Notes: generated by a model not told the origin, from the sequence alone. Numbered from the stretch's first letter, positions 40,868 to 52,537 are shown. The stretch is 64,000 nt of DNA from Nematopogon swammerdamellus (GCA_946902875.1 OX336348.1:13975741-14039740), one strand, 5' to 3'. A program made the numbers and translations.

Positions 40868-41418
40868 CACTGTTGCCAACTGGTGAAATAGAAAAGTAGC
40901 TAGTTGAGAATCTGAAAGTAGCTAAATGTATATAAAAAAAAATACCTGTCCTTTGTCATGGTTTTTTTATGAATCGACTTATTTCCTCATACAGATTAAC
41001 CCCCTCAAAGGCTATAGATTTATTTTATTACACCTTATAAATGTAAGTAGAGAAATAAAAAAAAAAAACTTACTATTTCAAAAAAGTTTTCATCTTCTAA
41101 AATGTCTGTTTACATATTAGTAAAGAGTACGCCCAGCGCCATACGAAACGCGTGATATATATATGACACGAAACGATACCACTAAAACGAACCAACTAAT
41201 ATTGCGAAGAGGTGACGAGAATTCCCCCGATTCCATAAACAATGCTTTCTGTTCAAAACTCCCATGTGGGAAGTGTTGCAAGCTATAAATCTTACATATT
41301 TACCAAAGTAGCTAGAAAAGTAGCTAGATTTATTTTGTAGCTAAAATGATTATTTTGTAGCTGAGAACATCCAAAAGTTGCTAAATCTAGCTATAAAGTA
41401 GCTAAGTTGGCAACAGTG
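40868..41418. mobile_element. hAT-type MITE, 551 bp
   Basis: The inverted ends CACTGTTGCCAACT and AGTTGGCAACAGTG are flanked by a perfect 8-bp duplication GCTGGGAC (40860-40867 and 41419-41426). AGTAGCTA words recur near both ends. No coding region was recognised. Confidence 0.9.
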
Positions 41419-41426
41419 GCTGGGAC

Positions 41427-42040
41427 AACGAACGAACGGAAATGAAAGTGTTTGACAATGACATTTCAAGCTTTTATTGCTTGGCGATTGACACTGACAG
41501 CGAGACGCGACGTGATTATTATTTTTTTTTTGTTTATCCCTTTTTAGGGATAGGCAAAGGTATTATACCATGCAGCCTTGTCTACGTGAGTACGTGACTG
41601 ACATAGACTTCTAAAATTGTATTGTTGCGTTCAACTAGCTGTTCGAAAACAAGGTATCAGGCTGGCCTACCTACCTGTATACATGTACCTACAAACGTGT
41701 CATCTGGGATTGGCAAAGGTCTATGACCATACAGAGGCATATTGACACCTGACAGCTCTGGCTGATCCTGCGCATCCTCCTACGCTCCTTTCCGAAACAC
41801 TCGGGTTGACTCGGCTCGAAAGCGAACCAACTGAATCCGATATTCCTTTGGTCGTTTATGTAATTTGTTGGCTCAGTGGTATAAGAGTGTAGGATTTTGA
41901 TTTTTTCGACCTCGACCATGGGTTCGTGTCCCTTTTGTCAAAATTTGTATTTTTTTTAAGCAATGTTAGGGTATTACAACTAGGTTATGATTTTTTTTTT
42001 TTATAACCACCTAAGAAAGCTCTATTTTCGGAAATACAAA
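41427..42040. other. Intergenic with a tRNA-like segment
   Basis: The segment 41868-41930 has an A box (TTGGCTCAGTGGTATAAGAG) and B box (GGGTTCGTGTCCC) on the plus strand. The stems do not fold as a normal tRNA and no adjoining SINE body was seen. The rest of the tract is unassigned. Confidence 0.4.
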
Positions 42041-43225
42041 CGTAACAAAAAGACATGCGCCGCACAGTATGAAATTTGACCTGATTTTCGGACATGGTTT
42101 TTTTACTCCAGAACTAGTCAGTCTTTAGTATTTTAAAAGGTAGAGTAGAACTCCCGTGGGTCAGTTATGTATACTTCCAAAGTTATAAATTTTTGAAAAA
42201 CAAACTTTTTTTTGGCCGAAAAATTAAAAAAAATTATTGCTCCGAGATTATGGAATATATTAATAATTATATTTTTCAATATACAAGAATGACTTTACCC
42301 CCCTTATTTGAAGCTATTTCGAACCTCCTACAGTTAGTACAAAACGAGTAAAAATTTATTTTTTATTTTTCGTTTTTATTTTTTTTCTCCTAAACCAAGT
42401 CGCATTAGCACAAAATTCTTACATTACAATTAACCCTAGACCATGTTTAATAAGTACCAGAAAAAACAAAAGATAATCCCGCTTGGTATAGGAGTTATAG
42501 CTACTCAAGTTTTTTCGTTAGGGCTGCCATAAAATTTCGGCCCAAGTTTAGCCGAAAATTTTAAACAACTAAATAATAGTTTGTCCAAATATATCTATGA
42601 ATAAATTAAACAAGACTTGAAATAGACCAACAGTAAAAAATGTTGTGAGAAATTTTAAATTTTAACGTGGAAATCCGTTGTCTCTGCCTACCCCACTGGG
42701 AAACAGGCGTGACGTTATGTATGTATGTATGTAGTAAAAAATTTTCTTAAAATATACCTACAGATAAGTGCAGAGTAATTAAAATAATAAATAAAAAACA
42801 AGATACGTTTTATGGAATATAATATTTATTTGCATATTTCTTTACATTTATTGGCATTTATTATTTTAGGGTTAGGCAGGGGTGAACAAAAATAATGATG
42901 CCAATTTATTAATAATAATTTCAATAATAACAGTATTGAAGAATACTTACACTCCATTCAACCTAGCAACTAATGCCGAGCGGTTTCTCTTTCTCTATAC
43001 TTCTCGCTCTCGCAAAGAGTGATTGAAGTGACTGTGAACTGAGGTTATGAATATAGTTTAATTTAAAAAATGTATTTTATTATTGTTTATTTATTTGATG
43101 AATGAAATTTTGCAATAAACCTGTTTATTTTTTGCTTGGAATCATGTTAAATATTTATATTTTCACGGTAAATTATTAAATATTAAAATTATATATTATT
43201 TAAATTTTGTGCCTAATGTACTTAC

Positions 43226-43426
43226 TTCAGCCACCGTTTCAGCTGTTCGTTCTATTGTAGGTGGATAAGTTAACCCAGTGCCGTAATACCGGGTAATTCC
43301 ATATTCATCACTGTCTGATGATTCCCCCACGTCACAGAGGTCCTCGTCACTGCCGCTGCTATCCTCACGTAGATTTATGATATCCATCCAACTGTCACGT
43401 GAACTTTTGTTTTGGTCATAACTCAA
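43226..43426 (-). CDS. Unrecognised short exon-like frame next to satellite
   Basis: The minus strand encodes WMDIINLREDSSGSDEDLCD, then VGESSDSDEYGITRYYGTGL and IERTAETVAE, followed by a clean donor GAA|GTAAGTA at 43225. The start of the frame (before about 43384) runs into satellite sequence. The acidic Ser/Asp run looks like a transposon-protein or nuclear-protein N-terminus. I do not recognise the protein and it may be a relic carried by the foldback element. Confidence 0.3.
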
Positions 43427-44017
43427 GAACCACTGGTGCTAGACTCATCGTGTTGGTACTCAAACTTCAGGTCTCGGTGAGATCTAGCCATCTGTCACGT
43501 GAACTTTTGTTTTGGTCATAACTCGAGAACCACTCGTGCTAGACCCATCGTGTTGGTACTCAAACTTCAGGTCTCGGTGAGATCTATCCATCTGTCACGT
43601 GAACTTTTGTTTTGGTCATATCTCGAGAACCACTGGTGCTAGACCCATTGTGTTGGTGCTCAAACTTCAGGTCTTGGTGAGATCTATCCATCTGTCACAT
43701 GAACTTTTGTTTCGGTCATAACTCGAGAACCACTGGTGCTAGACCCATCGTGTTGGCACTCAAACTTCAGGTCTCGGTGAGATCTATCCATCTGTCACAT
43801 GAACTTTTGTGTTGGTCATAACTCGAGAACCACTGGTGCTAGACCCATCGTGTTGGTACTCAAACTTCAGGTCTCGGTGAGATCTATCCATCTGTCACAC
43901 AAACTTTTGTTTTGGTCATAACTCGAGAACCACTGGTGCTAGACCCATCGTGTTGGTACTCAAACTTCAGGTCTCGGTGAGATCTATCCATCTGTCACAT
44001 ACAATTTTGTTTTGGTC
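43388..44017 (+). repeat. 100-bp satellite, forward block
   Basis: About 6.3 units with exact 100-bp spacing. Each contains TCTGTCACGTGAACTTTTGT, GGTCATAACTCGAGAACCAC, CCATCGTGTTGGTACTCAAA and CAGGTCTCGGTGAGATCTAT. Units differ at a few positions. Confidence 0.92.
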
Positions 44018-44485
44018 CTGAAGTTTGAGTACCAACACGATGGGTCTAGCTCCAGTGTTTCTCGAGTTATGACCAAAATAAAAGGTCATGTGACAGATGG
44101 ATAGATCTCACCGAGAACTGAAGTTTGAGTACCAACATGATGGGTCTAGCACCAGTGGTTCTCGAGTTATGACTAAAACAAAAGTTCACGTGACAGATGG
44201 ATAGATCTCACCGAGACCTGAAGTTCGAGTACCAACACGTTGGGTCTAGCACCAGTGGTTCTCAAGTTATGACCAAAACCAAAGTTCATGTGACAGATGG
44301 ATAGATCTCACACCGGGACCTGAAGTTTGAGTACCAACACGATGGGTCTAGCACCAGTGGTTCTCGAGTTATGACCAAAACAAAAGTTCACGTGACAGTT
44401 GGATAGATTTCACCGAGACCTGAAGTTTGAGTACCAACACGATGGGTCTAGCACCAGTGGTTCTCGAGTTATGTATGACCAAACA
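44018..44485 (-). repeat. 100-bp satellite, reversed block
   Basis: About 4.5 units of the same satellite in the opposite orientation (AAGTTTGAGTACCAACACGA, TTCTCGAGTTATGACCAAAA). The switch lies next to TTTTGGTCC at about 44017. The block ends in an (AAAC)n microsatellite. Confidence 0.9.
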
Positions 44486-44934
44486 AACAAACAAACAAAC
44501 AAACAATTTACTTTCGCATTTATTATAAAGTGAGTAACGTAATTTTCTTATGAGTGTTGCATGCATGCATTGCATAGTGCCATTCAGTTTTTGTGAAAAA
44601 CAACATGTGAAAAATATGCAAAACAATTTTATTATTATGACTATGACGCCTATGAAAGGCTACTGATTGTAATGCGTCGACTCAGAATAAAAACGCAATA
44701 CTAACTCCCAGGCGCAGCGGCGCACGCGCCGTTATGGTTTTGAGATGGCTTACGCATACACCTATGACTCACACATACAACGTTGTGTCCTGTGTAAAGA
44801 AGGGTAATAACCGTTGCGAGAGCGAGAAACCGCTCGGCATTAGTTGCTAAGATGAACGGAGTATAGGCTACGAATATTTCCGAAATGAAAACAATTGTTA
44901 ATCCTCTTAATCCAATTGAAGTGGATGGATGAGA

Positions 44935-45003
44935 AGAGCGGAAGACCGCGTGTGGTGGCGTGCCTTGGGAGAGGCCTATGTCCAGCAGTGGACCGATACG
45001 GGC

Positions 45004-45035
<32 letters not shown>
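44935..45035 (+). mobile_element. RTE-like LINE tail with (GAT)n
   Basis: GCCTATGTCCAGCAGTGGAC and GATACGGGCTGATGATGATG ending in about ten GAT units. Confidence 0.6.
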
Positions 45036-45038
45036 TTA

Positions 45039-45272
45039 ATCCTCAGCACTGAGAAATAGGCCACCTTCTCCCAGACCTAGACACTCATCAAGCGCCTGAT
45101 TTTCCGCATCGATTTTGATTTCCTCAGCATCCTTCGGTGCAGATTCTTCGGCGAAAGTGTTGGCATCTGCCGGTTTTAGCAATGCTAATGCCTGAGATGG
45201 AAGTGGTAACTTTCGCAACTTTTTCTGTCTGTGGCGCAACCTAATGTTGGAGATGAGAGGATCTCTAGGCAT
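45039..45272 (-). CDS. Unrecognised 78-residue frame in foldback arm
   Basis: MPRDPLISNIRLRHRQKKLR, then KLPLPSQALALLKPADANTF and an acidic end (LDECLGLGEGGLFLSAED-stop). The composition is protein-like (basic start, then Ala/Pro and acidic part). It has no recognised family and no clear splice site. An RTE-like LINE tail with (GAT)n follows at 44935-45034. Confidence 0.3.
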
Positions 45273-46239
45273 TTTCTAACAGAAAAGCTTTGGGGTATGA
45301 CAGCTAATTTCTTACCAATGTTTTTATTGATATAATTTGGAATGTTTACAATAGCTAACGTATACCTACGTGCATCAGAGCACGTTAAAACAATCGAAAG
45401 TTACTAACTAGGTATATCACTACTAGAAATATTTTTTTTAATCCCGGGAATTTTTCATTATTTTCAAAAGGGACCATATCAATATAATGACTGCATAACG
45501 CAATTATAAAAAATCGCTTTACCGTATCCGATCATGATAATTAATCATAATTTAATAAAAAAATCACTTTCGGCCAAAAAATAAAATTAAACTACGATTC
45601 GAAAAGTGCCAACCCTGACTGTAAAATTGTCGGCCTGAACATTATTTAGTTAAAACTCCTATACCAAGCGGGATTATCTTTTAGTTTTTTTAGCACTTAT
45701 TAAACAAGGTCTGGGGTTATTTGTAATGTAAGAATTTTGTGCTAATGCGACTTGGTTTAGGAGAAAAAAAATAAAAATGAAAAAAAATAAAAAAATTATT
45801 GCTCGTTTTGTACTAACTGTAGAAGGTTCGAAATTGCTTCAAAAAATGGGGCTATAGTCATTCTTGGATATAAAAAAATATAATTATTAATATTTTCCAT
45901 AATCTCGGAGTAATATTTTTTTTTTATTTTTCGGCCAAAAAAAACTTACCTTTTTCAAAAATTCATAACTTTGCAACTATACGTAACTGAAACACGGGAG
46001 TTCTACTCTAGCTTTTAAAATAGTAAAGACTAACTAGTTTGGGAATAAAAATACCATGTCCGAAAATCAGGTCAAATTTCATACTGTGCGCCGCCACAAC
46101 ATTAGGTTAGGGTTACTACAGAGAAGATGCGTCGCTCGCTACGCGAACGCGACTTATCTTCTCTATATTAACCCTGATTATTTTTGACGTGATGTCACGT
46201 CTTATAAATTGATGAACACCGGCTGCATGCACGAAGAAG

Positions 46240-46430
46240 TGTAACGTTCCATCTAAACCTGTGTGTGCAAGCGAGAGCGCGATAGAGAGGCATATACAAT
46301 AGTAGGAAATACAAAATATTTTTCTCCGTCTTTTGCGAGCCTCGAACCCGCGGTGCCTGCCACCATCACTGACCAGACGTGTTATACACGCGGGCTATCG
46401 ACCGTCTACTTATCGCTGCAAATTTTCTCA
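46240..46430 (-). repeat. tRNA-like SINE relic
   Basis: The reverse complement has TAGCCCGCGTGTATAAC (A-box region) and GCGGGTTCGAGGC (B box) spaced about 50 bp apart. No body matching the other SINE families follows. It is a weak call. Confidence 0.35.
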
Positions 46431-46502
46431 ACAGTATGTGAATTTCATGGAGCGACATCTAGCGTCAATATTAAATTAAATACTTCAGCCAGCGGTATAT
46501 AG

Positions 46503-48674
46503 TGCGCGGGACGGATCTCGGCGTGTCGTCGCCGCAGCGGGCGACCCGCTACGCGAATACACTATACAAGTACGGTGCGAGTGCGAGGGAGAACACCGAC
46601 GAACCGCTGCGGCGCACAGTGGATCGACTCCATACAACCGATCGGACATAGGATTCTAAAAACATGAATTCATTATTTTTCAAAAACAAATGATGCCAAT
46701 GTATTCTAATAAATTATTCACGTCGAAAACATTCTTACTCATTTTGCGATTAAACTTATGTTTTGAAAGATATTTGAAGAAAACTGATTTCATTGTATGG
46801 AAAAATATAAAAAAAAATTATTTCTCGCGTTTTTCGCCTATTTTCAAAATTTAATGACAATTATAATTTTTAATGTGATATTTTCTAAATATCACCCAAA
46901 CATACTTACTACGCCAACCAACGCCCTTTGGAGTTACGAGGCAGAATATGGGTTTTCCTTATGTAATGTTTTATTTTTCGATGTCGCACTGCCACAAAAC
47001 GTGAACAAACACCACATACTTAGGCAGAATGTGCACCTACAGGTACCTCATCACCCCCCCCCCCCCCCCCCTCCCCCTCCACCCACGTACCTACAACTTG
47101 CGCAAAACGCTGTGGAGTGTGAAGTCTCGCTCTACCCATCGCACGTAACGTACCTACCGCTTCTTAGTCGCGCAGTGAGCTTTGTCACGCGCGCACGCGC
47201 ATTTCGTGTTTCAGTTCGGATTGAGTTGTGTTTATTATGGCATTCCGCAGTTTTGTAACTTACTTGGACCTTTATGTTGCTTTACGCAACCATGGAGATA
47301 TCCGCGATTACCAACATTTGTGCAGTGTTTGCAAAATCAGATTTGAATTTGAACCTAAGTGAAAGTTTCGAGCAACATGAGTTGGAAAAATGGTGTCGTA
47401 ATTTCTGCTACCGCGTGTGTTCAAAAGAGCTCGGGAGAGCTTCGGGTAACAGTGCAGAGAAATTCAAACAGGAGAATTCTTCGTGGCTAGCTAGAGTCTG
47501 AAACCACGAAGTCACAGATTACTTAATACAGATAAATCACTCCATAGAAAAAGTTCCATACCTACGGCTTTAATAGCCCACAGTTTTACGTCGCCAGTCG
47601 CTCCGTGCGAAAAAGTACCTAAACGAAAGAGCGTAAAGTGATTATTGCTTTGCAGCCGCGTGGCCTTGAAGCAAACTCGGTGACGCTAGGGCTGCTACTT
47701 TCGAAAATATAAATTCATTACACAATATAATATTATAATAAAGAGGAAATATGTGTGAATGTTTGTTCGTGAGCTACAGCACATATTTAAAAATGTTTTT
47801 TACGGTTAGATAGGTACCTATATTTTTTTTGGTTTAACATATAGGCTACTTACTAGCTTTTGCCCGCGGCATCGCCCTCGTTAAAGTATAATAGAGGAAG
47901 AAATTAGTTCGGCCCGAAAATGCTTCAGGTAATCCTACCTACTATTCCTGTCATTTTATTAAATTTTTATCAGTGATAGGAATAGGTAGGGCTTCTAACT
48001 TCGAGGAACAGAGTAAAATATTGGAGACTTCCTTACGACGAAATTCAAATATTATTTTCGTTCCTGGGTACGAAAATAATATTCATGGTGTTTTAATTTC
48101 GCGATTTAAAAAAAGTGGCCGCCATTTTGAACTTTTTAGTTACTGGACCGATTGCTTTCAAAATCGATATCTGGGTGTCTGTGTGGGCTCTGAATACGAA
48201 TCCGTTGTCAAAATAAAAAAAGTGGCCGCCATTTTGAACTTTTTAGTTACTGGACTGATTTTTTAAATGTTCACTACAGATTCGTATTCAGAGCATAAGG
48301 AAAACCCATATTCTGCCTCGTAACTCCAAAGGGCGTTGGTTGGCGTAGTAAGTAAGTTTGGGTGATATTTAGAAAATATCACATTAAAAATTATAATTGT
48401 CATTAAATTTTGAAAATAGGCGAAAAACGCGAGAAATAATTTTTTTTTATATTTTTCCATACAATGAAATCAGTTTTCTTCAAATATCTTTCAAAACATA
48501 AGTTTAATCGCAAAATGAGTAAGAATGTTTTCGACGTGAATAATTTATTAGAATACATTGGCATCATTTGTTTTTGAAAAATAATGAATTCATGTTTTTA
48601 GAATCCTATGTCCGATCGGTTGTATGGAGTCGATCCACTGTGCGGCGGCGACACGCCGAGATCCGCCCCGCGCA
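46503..48674. mobile_element. Second long-inverted-repeat element, 2.2 kb
   Basis: The left arm (46503-46963) and right arm (48290-48674) are inverted copies: GCGCGGGACGGATCTCGGCG against GCGCGGGGCGGATCTCGGCG, then CGGACATAGGATTCTAAAAA, TTTCTCGCGTTTTTCGCCTA and TATGGGTTTTCCTTATG. The right arm lacks about 75-90 bp of GC-rich sequence. The interior includes a poly(C) tract and two direct copies of AGTGGCCGCCATTTTGAACT. TATA-containing flanks are similar but no exact target duplication is clear. Confidence 0.7.
47237..47500 (+). CDS. Unrecognised short frame within the inverted-repeat element
   Basis: One frame starts at 47237 (MAFRSFVTYLDLYVALRNHG, LCSVCKIRFEFEPK) and stops at TGA just after AACCTAA|GTGAAAG, a possible donor. 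An overlapping frame from 47274 encodes MEISAITNICAVFAKSDLNL and FEQHELEKWCRNFCYRVCS. Only one can be real, if any. I recognise neither. Confidence 0.25.
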
Positions 48675-48679
48675 TTATA

Positions 48680-49078
48680 CTTGATTTAGCAGTTAGGTAA
48701 TTGCAGGGCCGGACCTACCATAGGAGCAAATGGATCAATAGAACCGGGCGCTCAATTGCTGAGGCGCATTATGCCGACCTAGTATCACTATATCTATATT
48801 ACTATAAGGCGGTCATCGTCGTCAGGGACGACGGCGACGCGGCCTTGCATTTTGCCCATCTGTTCATTTAAAAAGTTCGCTAGTTTATGCTCTTTCCAAC
48901 GATATACCATATGTCATACAAATCATTCACTATGTGGACAAAATTAGGGATAATTTGCAAGAGTCTAAACATTAACAATGGAAGCAGTAGTAGTTGGAAT
49001 TGGAATTAAACAGTACCCGCGCGACCGTTACATGTTCTAAATTTGAAAATGCTCCTGAAAACGCTCTCAATAAGTCGA
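48680..49078. other. No feature recognised
   Basis: Unassigned DNA between the inverted-repeat element and the third satellite block, with GTCGTCAGGGACGACGGCGA as the only notable word. Confidence 0.4.
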
Positions 49079-49877
49079 TAACAGATGGATAGATCTCACC
49101 GAGACTTGAAGTTTGAGCACCAACACGATGGGTCTAGCACCAGTGGTTCTCGAGTTATGACCAAAACAAAAGTTCACGTGACAGATGGATAGATCTCACC
49201 GAGACCTGAAGTTTGAGTAGCAACATGATGGGTCTAGCACCAGTGGTTCTCGAGTTATGACTAAAACAAAAGTTCACGTGACAGATGGATAGATCTCACC
49301 GAGACCTGAAGTTTGAGTAGCAACACGATGGGTCTAGCACCAGTGGTTTTCGAGTTATGACCAAAACAAAAGTTCACGTGACAGATGGATAGATCTCACC
49401 GAGACCTGAAGTTTGAGTACCAACACGATGGGTCTAACACCAGTGGTTCTCGAGTTATGACCAAAACAAAAGTTCACGTGACAGATAGATAGATCTCACC
49501 GAGACCTGAAGTTTGAGTAGCAACATGATGGGTCTAGCACCAGTGGTTCTCGAGTTATGACCAAAACAAAAGTTCACGTGAGAGATGGATAGATCTCACC
49601 GAGACTTGAAGTTTGAGTACCAACACGATGGGTCTAGCACCAGTGGTTCTCGAGTTATGACCAAAACAAAAGTTCACGTGACAGATGGATAGATCTCACC
49701 GAGACCTGAAGTTTGAGTACCAACACGATGGGTCTAGCACCAGTGGTTCTCGAGTTATGACCAAAACAAAAGTTCTCATGACAGATGGATAGATCTCACC
49801 GAGACCTGAAGTTTGAGTAGCAACACGATGGGTCTAGCACCAGTGGTTCTCGAGTTATGACCAAAACAAAAGTTCAT
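49079..49877 (-). repeat. 100-bp satellite, third block
   Basis: Eight units of the same 100-bp repeat in the orientation of the block at 44018 (ACAGATGGATAGATCTCACC, GAAGTTTGAGTACCAACACG, TTCTCGAGTTATGACCAAAA). It is separated from the foldback element by the 2.2-kb inverted-repeat structure. Confidence 0.92.
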
Positions 49878-50099
49878 GACGAAGTTTCTAGTTTTCACAG
49901 AAAACGGGATATTAGTTCAGCACGATTGTGTTATGGTCATGTCATGAAAGGTGGGTCAGTTTGAACTTATGCAAATTTTAAGCGAATCGAAGCGTCAATC
50001 TAAAATAATATTGACCACATTGACCATTGACATTCGTAGGTATTGAGATTGCAGACGCGGGCTTTGTACAAAATTCGCACTGCATTATTTATTATCTCT

Positions 50100-50330
50100 A
50101 TAGGAGATACCAAACTTCTTTGCACGAAGTGCGAGCGCGGGCGCGGGCGGCGCGGCGGGCGAGGCGAGCGAGCGAGGCACGCGGGGCACGCCAGCCAGCC
50201 ACCGGCAGCCGCTTCGCATAGAAGAAATCGTAGGTACCGAACGAACGTGTGTGCGTGCGTATGCCCCCCGCCCGCCGCCACCTGCCCGCGTCCGTCCGCT
50301 TTGACCGCAACAACTGTTTTTGTGTTTTAT
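50100..50330. promoter_or_regulatory. CpG-rich island
   Basis: A local GC peak with many CpG words (GCGCGGGCGCGGGCGGCGCG, GGCGAGCGAGCGAGGC, CCGCCCGCCGCC) in AT-rich surroundings. Both strands have only short frames. It could be a promoter or a GC-rich MITE. No inverted ends were found. Confidence 0.3.
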
Positions 50331-51014
50331 TCATTTATTTCGAGCATGAAAATGACACAAATTTACAATGTACATTTTTGATGCATTTATTAAATTGAAT
50401 ATGTAAACTCTAATCATTCTAATATTTTTTTGAAGCTTTTGTAGCTTGGAAAAATAACATAATTGAAAATCTTAAAATTGCGTGCCCTAATTTGGCACAA
50501 ATTCATTTAATGGGCATATGTAAGTGATCTGAGATAGGAAATAACAATTTTGTCAATTCTAATTTTGTTTTAGGCATTGTTTTTACATACTGGCCATAGG
50601 TCAGTTTGCACTGGGCGAAGATGACACAAACTGGGTTTGCACACTCCGCAGGCTATCCTAGATATGATACCATAATTATTTTAAAGTTTAGATTAATTTT
50701 GCCAGTTTTGAATGGAATTAAAAAAAACAACCACAAATCTTCGAATTGCTGAAAATGCAAGTGACAGATGTGACACAAAACGCAATATTATGCTTCTTAT
50801 GTACGACTGTATCCACAGGCAAGAAATAAGCAAGTTTAGAATTTTTTTAACTTATGTCCTCAAAATAGCCCAGCGCTATCGGTCTATATACCGTTGTTGT
50901 AATCCTATCACACTCGACAATGGCAAAGTTCGCGCGTCAACGCGAGTTGCCAAAAAAAAAAAAAATACTCAAAGATTTTAGAAGATCTTAAAACGTGCAA
51001 TATTTTTTTTATTT
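50331..51014. other. No gene recognised
   Basis: AT-rich DNA with a short frame at 50712-50981 (ELKKTTTNLRIAENASD) that lacks family features. Confidence 0.35.
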
Positions 51015-51380
51015 TTGGTTTTACGCAAATGTCTCGTTGTCGCTAGAGTAAATTCACTGACAGCCAATCATCCGGAAACTTGTCCGCTACGAAAAAAATC
51101 TTGGCGGGAAATCGAGGGCGTGCGATCAAATTGGTTCTCGGCTACTCGAGTATTAGAAGTTCTTGAAGAGGAAGAGTCTTCCCTTCAGAGCCAAAACAAT
51201 CGGACTTATTCAATGGACATCGATGACTTGTTTAGTGTGAGCATGGAGCACGATGGCATGGAGGAAAGGGACGAGTTGTTTGCCAAAATGTTTTCTATTT
51301 TTTTTATTGCTTGGACGCCCAGGCTCGTCTGCCAAATGTTCCTATTAAAACATGTCCGCCCGCAGCAGTCCACCATTTAA
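51015..51380 (+). CDS. Unrecognised 121-residue frame
   Basis: It is open from an ATG with RKKSWREIEGVRSNWFSATR, EVLEEEESSLQSQNN and MDIDDLFSVSMEHDGMEERD, then a hydrophobic end. The acidic middle looks protein-like, but there is no recognised domain and no splice evidence. It may be a transposon relic: a MITE begins 40 bp downstream. Confidence 0.25.
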   Translation: MVLRKCLVVARVNSLTANHPETCPLRKKSWREIEGVRSNWFSATRVLEVLEEEESSLQSQNNRTYSMDIDDLFSVSMEHDGMEERDELFAKMFSIFFIAWTPRLVCQMFLLKHVRPQQSTI

Positions 51381-51419
51381 CCACCTTCCACCTCCACGTG
51401 CACAGAGTACATTATATTA

Positions 51420-51883
51420 TAAGGTCTTTCAAAATTAGTTCATAGTACGCTAAGGAGGGGTTCTGTAACGGAAATAGATCACTTTGAAGAACAAAGATTT
51501 TTTTTTTTACAAAGTAATTTTTTTTTACGTAAAATCTAAAAAAACATTTTTTCTAATCGTTTCAGTTTCATGTCAGGAACAAAAAAGTCTTCCAACACAT
51601 AGATCTTTCTTTCAGAAATTGTGAAAAACTACAATTAAGAATTTGATTTTTTTTTACCAACTTACACGTGTTACATCATAATGGTCATGAAGACTTTTTT
51701 GTTACTGTTATGAAACTGAATCGATTAGGCTATAAAAATCAACCACCTATTTTTTTATTTAAATACATAAAAACATTTTTTACATAAAAGCGTAAGGTCC
51801 AAAAATTTTTCATATAGGTTTTACTCCCTATATGATACATAACCCCCCCTTAGCGTACTATGAACTAATTTTGAAAGACCTTA
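51420..51883. mobile_element. TA-flanked MITE, 464 bp
   Basis: The ends TAAGGTCTTTCAAAATTAGT and the complement, continuing through TCATAGTACGCTAAGG, are inverted for about 45 bp. TA lies on both sides. The interior is poly-T/A-rich with two related GACTTTTTTGTT segments in opposite orientation. It is Tc1/mariner-like by duplication. Confidence 0.82.
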
Positions 51884-51959
51884 TATATGTCCATGTGCAA
51901 TGGGCTGCAACCACCCTCGGACGCTACTGGCGCAATATGTACAACGTCCACTTCGATAT

Positions 51960-52530
51960 TATCTTGGAGCTCACGGTCCGCAAGACTACCGAAGGACCAT
52001 AAATGAACGTTAATAAATACTGCCATCTAGTAGACCAGTAGTGAGGAAAGGATTCAAGGCGGAATTATTCGCAGTCGAAGTCGGAGCCAGGGGACTATCC
52101 GCAAAATCAGGCTCTATAGTATCTTCAAGAACCTAGAGCTTGCCTAGAGCGAAGATAAGCTCCTCTTCTACATGGACAGAGCTTCGCAGGCGGCACTGGA
52201 AGCATCATAGAGAATTTGGATCGGTAGAGAGAGATAAGTCGAGTACGGGACTAGTTTTACACTCCCTCCTCTACTACCGATGGGCCCGGATATGTTCGGT
52301 GAAGCCATCGCAAGCTTAGATCCATACCCTCCTCTACTGCCGATGGGCCCGGATATGTTCGGTGAAGCCATCGCAAGCTTAGATCCACACCTTCCTAAGT
52401 ACTTCACGTCCTTAGTCAACGCAGACTAGCTGTTCTGCAAGGGCTCGACGCGAGCCGAAACGTCTAGCACGCTGTAAGAGAGCAAGAGTGACCACTCGTT
52501 GGTATCGTTCTCAATTGAAAACTCATACTA
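51960..52530 (+). mobile_element. REL-endonuclease LINE 3' fragment with duplicated tail
   Basis: Degenerate coding (GFKAELFAVEVGARGLSAKS) and CGAGCCGAAACGTCTAGC are followed or interrupted by two tandem copies of a 66-bp tail unit (CCTCCTCTACTGCCGATGGG, AGCCATCGCAAGCTTAGATC) at 52262-52395. Confidence 0.7.
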
Positions 52531-52537
52531 CTTACAA

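Larger units (their letters stand above)
42064..46087. mobile_element. Foldback element, 4.0 kb, with satellite-filled arms
   Basis: The ends ACAGTATGAAATTTGACC are inverted perfectly and flanked by GCGCCGC on both sides (42057-42063 and 46088-46094), a 7-bp duplication inside a copy of the ACTGCACTAT MITE. The outer arms of about 480 bp match (ATTTTCGGACATGG, GGCCGAAAAATTAAAA, TCGCATTAGCACAAAATTCT). Inner segments with ACTAATGCCGAGCGGTTTCT are also inverted (43000 against 44840). The middle holds 100-bp satellite units, forward from 43388 and reversed from about 44018, close to the centre (44075). Long arms, tandem repeats and a 7-bp duplication resemble Foldback/Galileo elements (inference). 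No transposase was recognised. Confidence 0.72.

Noticed and set aside
41868..41930. Possible functional tRNA gene
   Set aside because: Boxes are present but the stems do not pair convincingly; kept only as a tRNA-like segment.
46797..48460. Two identical short proteins (MEKYKKKLFLAFFAYFQN) on opposite strands
   Set aside because: They arise from the inverted arms of one element and have no other support; not a gene pair.
43388..49877. CRISPR-like array
   Set aside because: The 100-bp units are contiguous and reverse in orientation; there are no short repeats with unique spacers.
50000..50381. Overlapping Arg/Ala-rich frames over the CpG island
   Set aside because: All are low-complexity products of GC-rich DNA in three frames, without domain or splice support.
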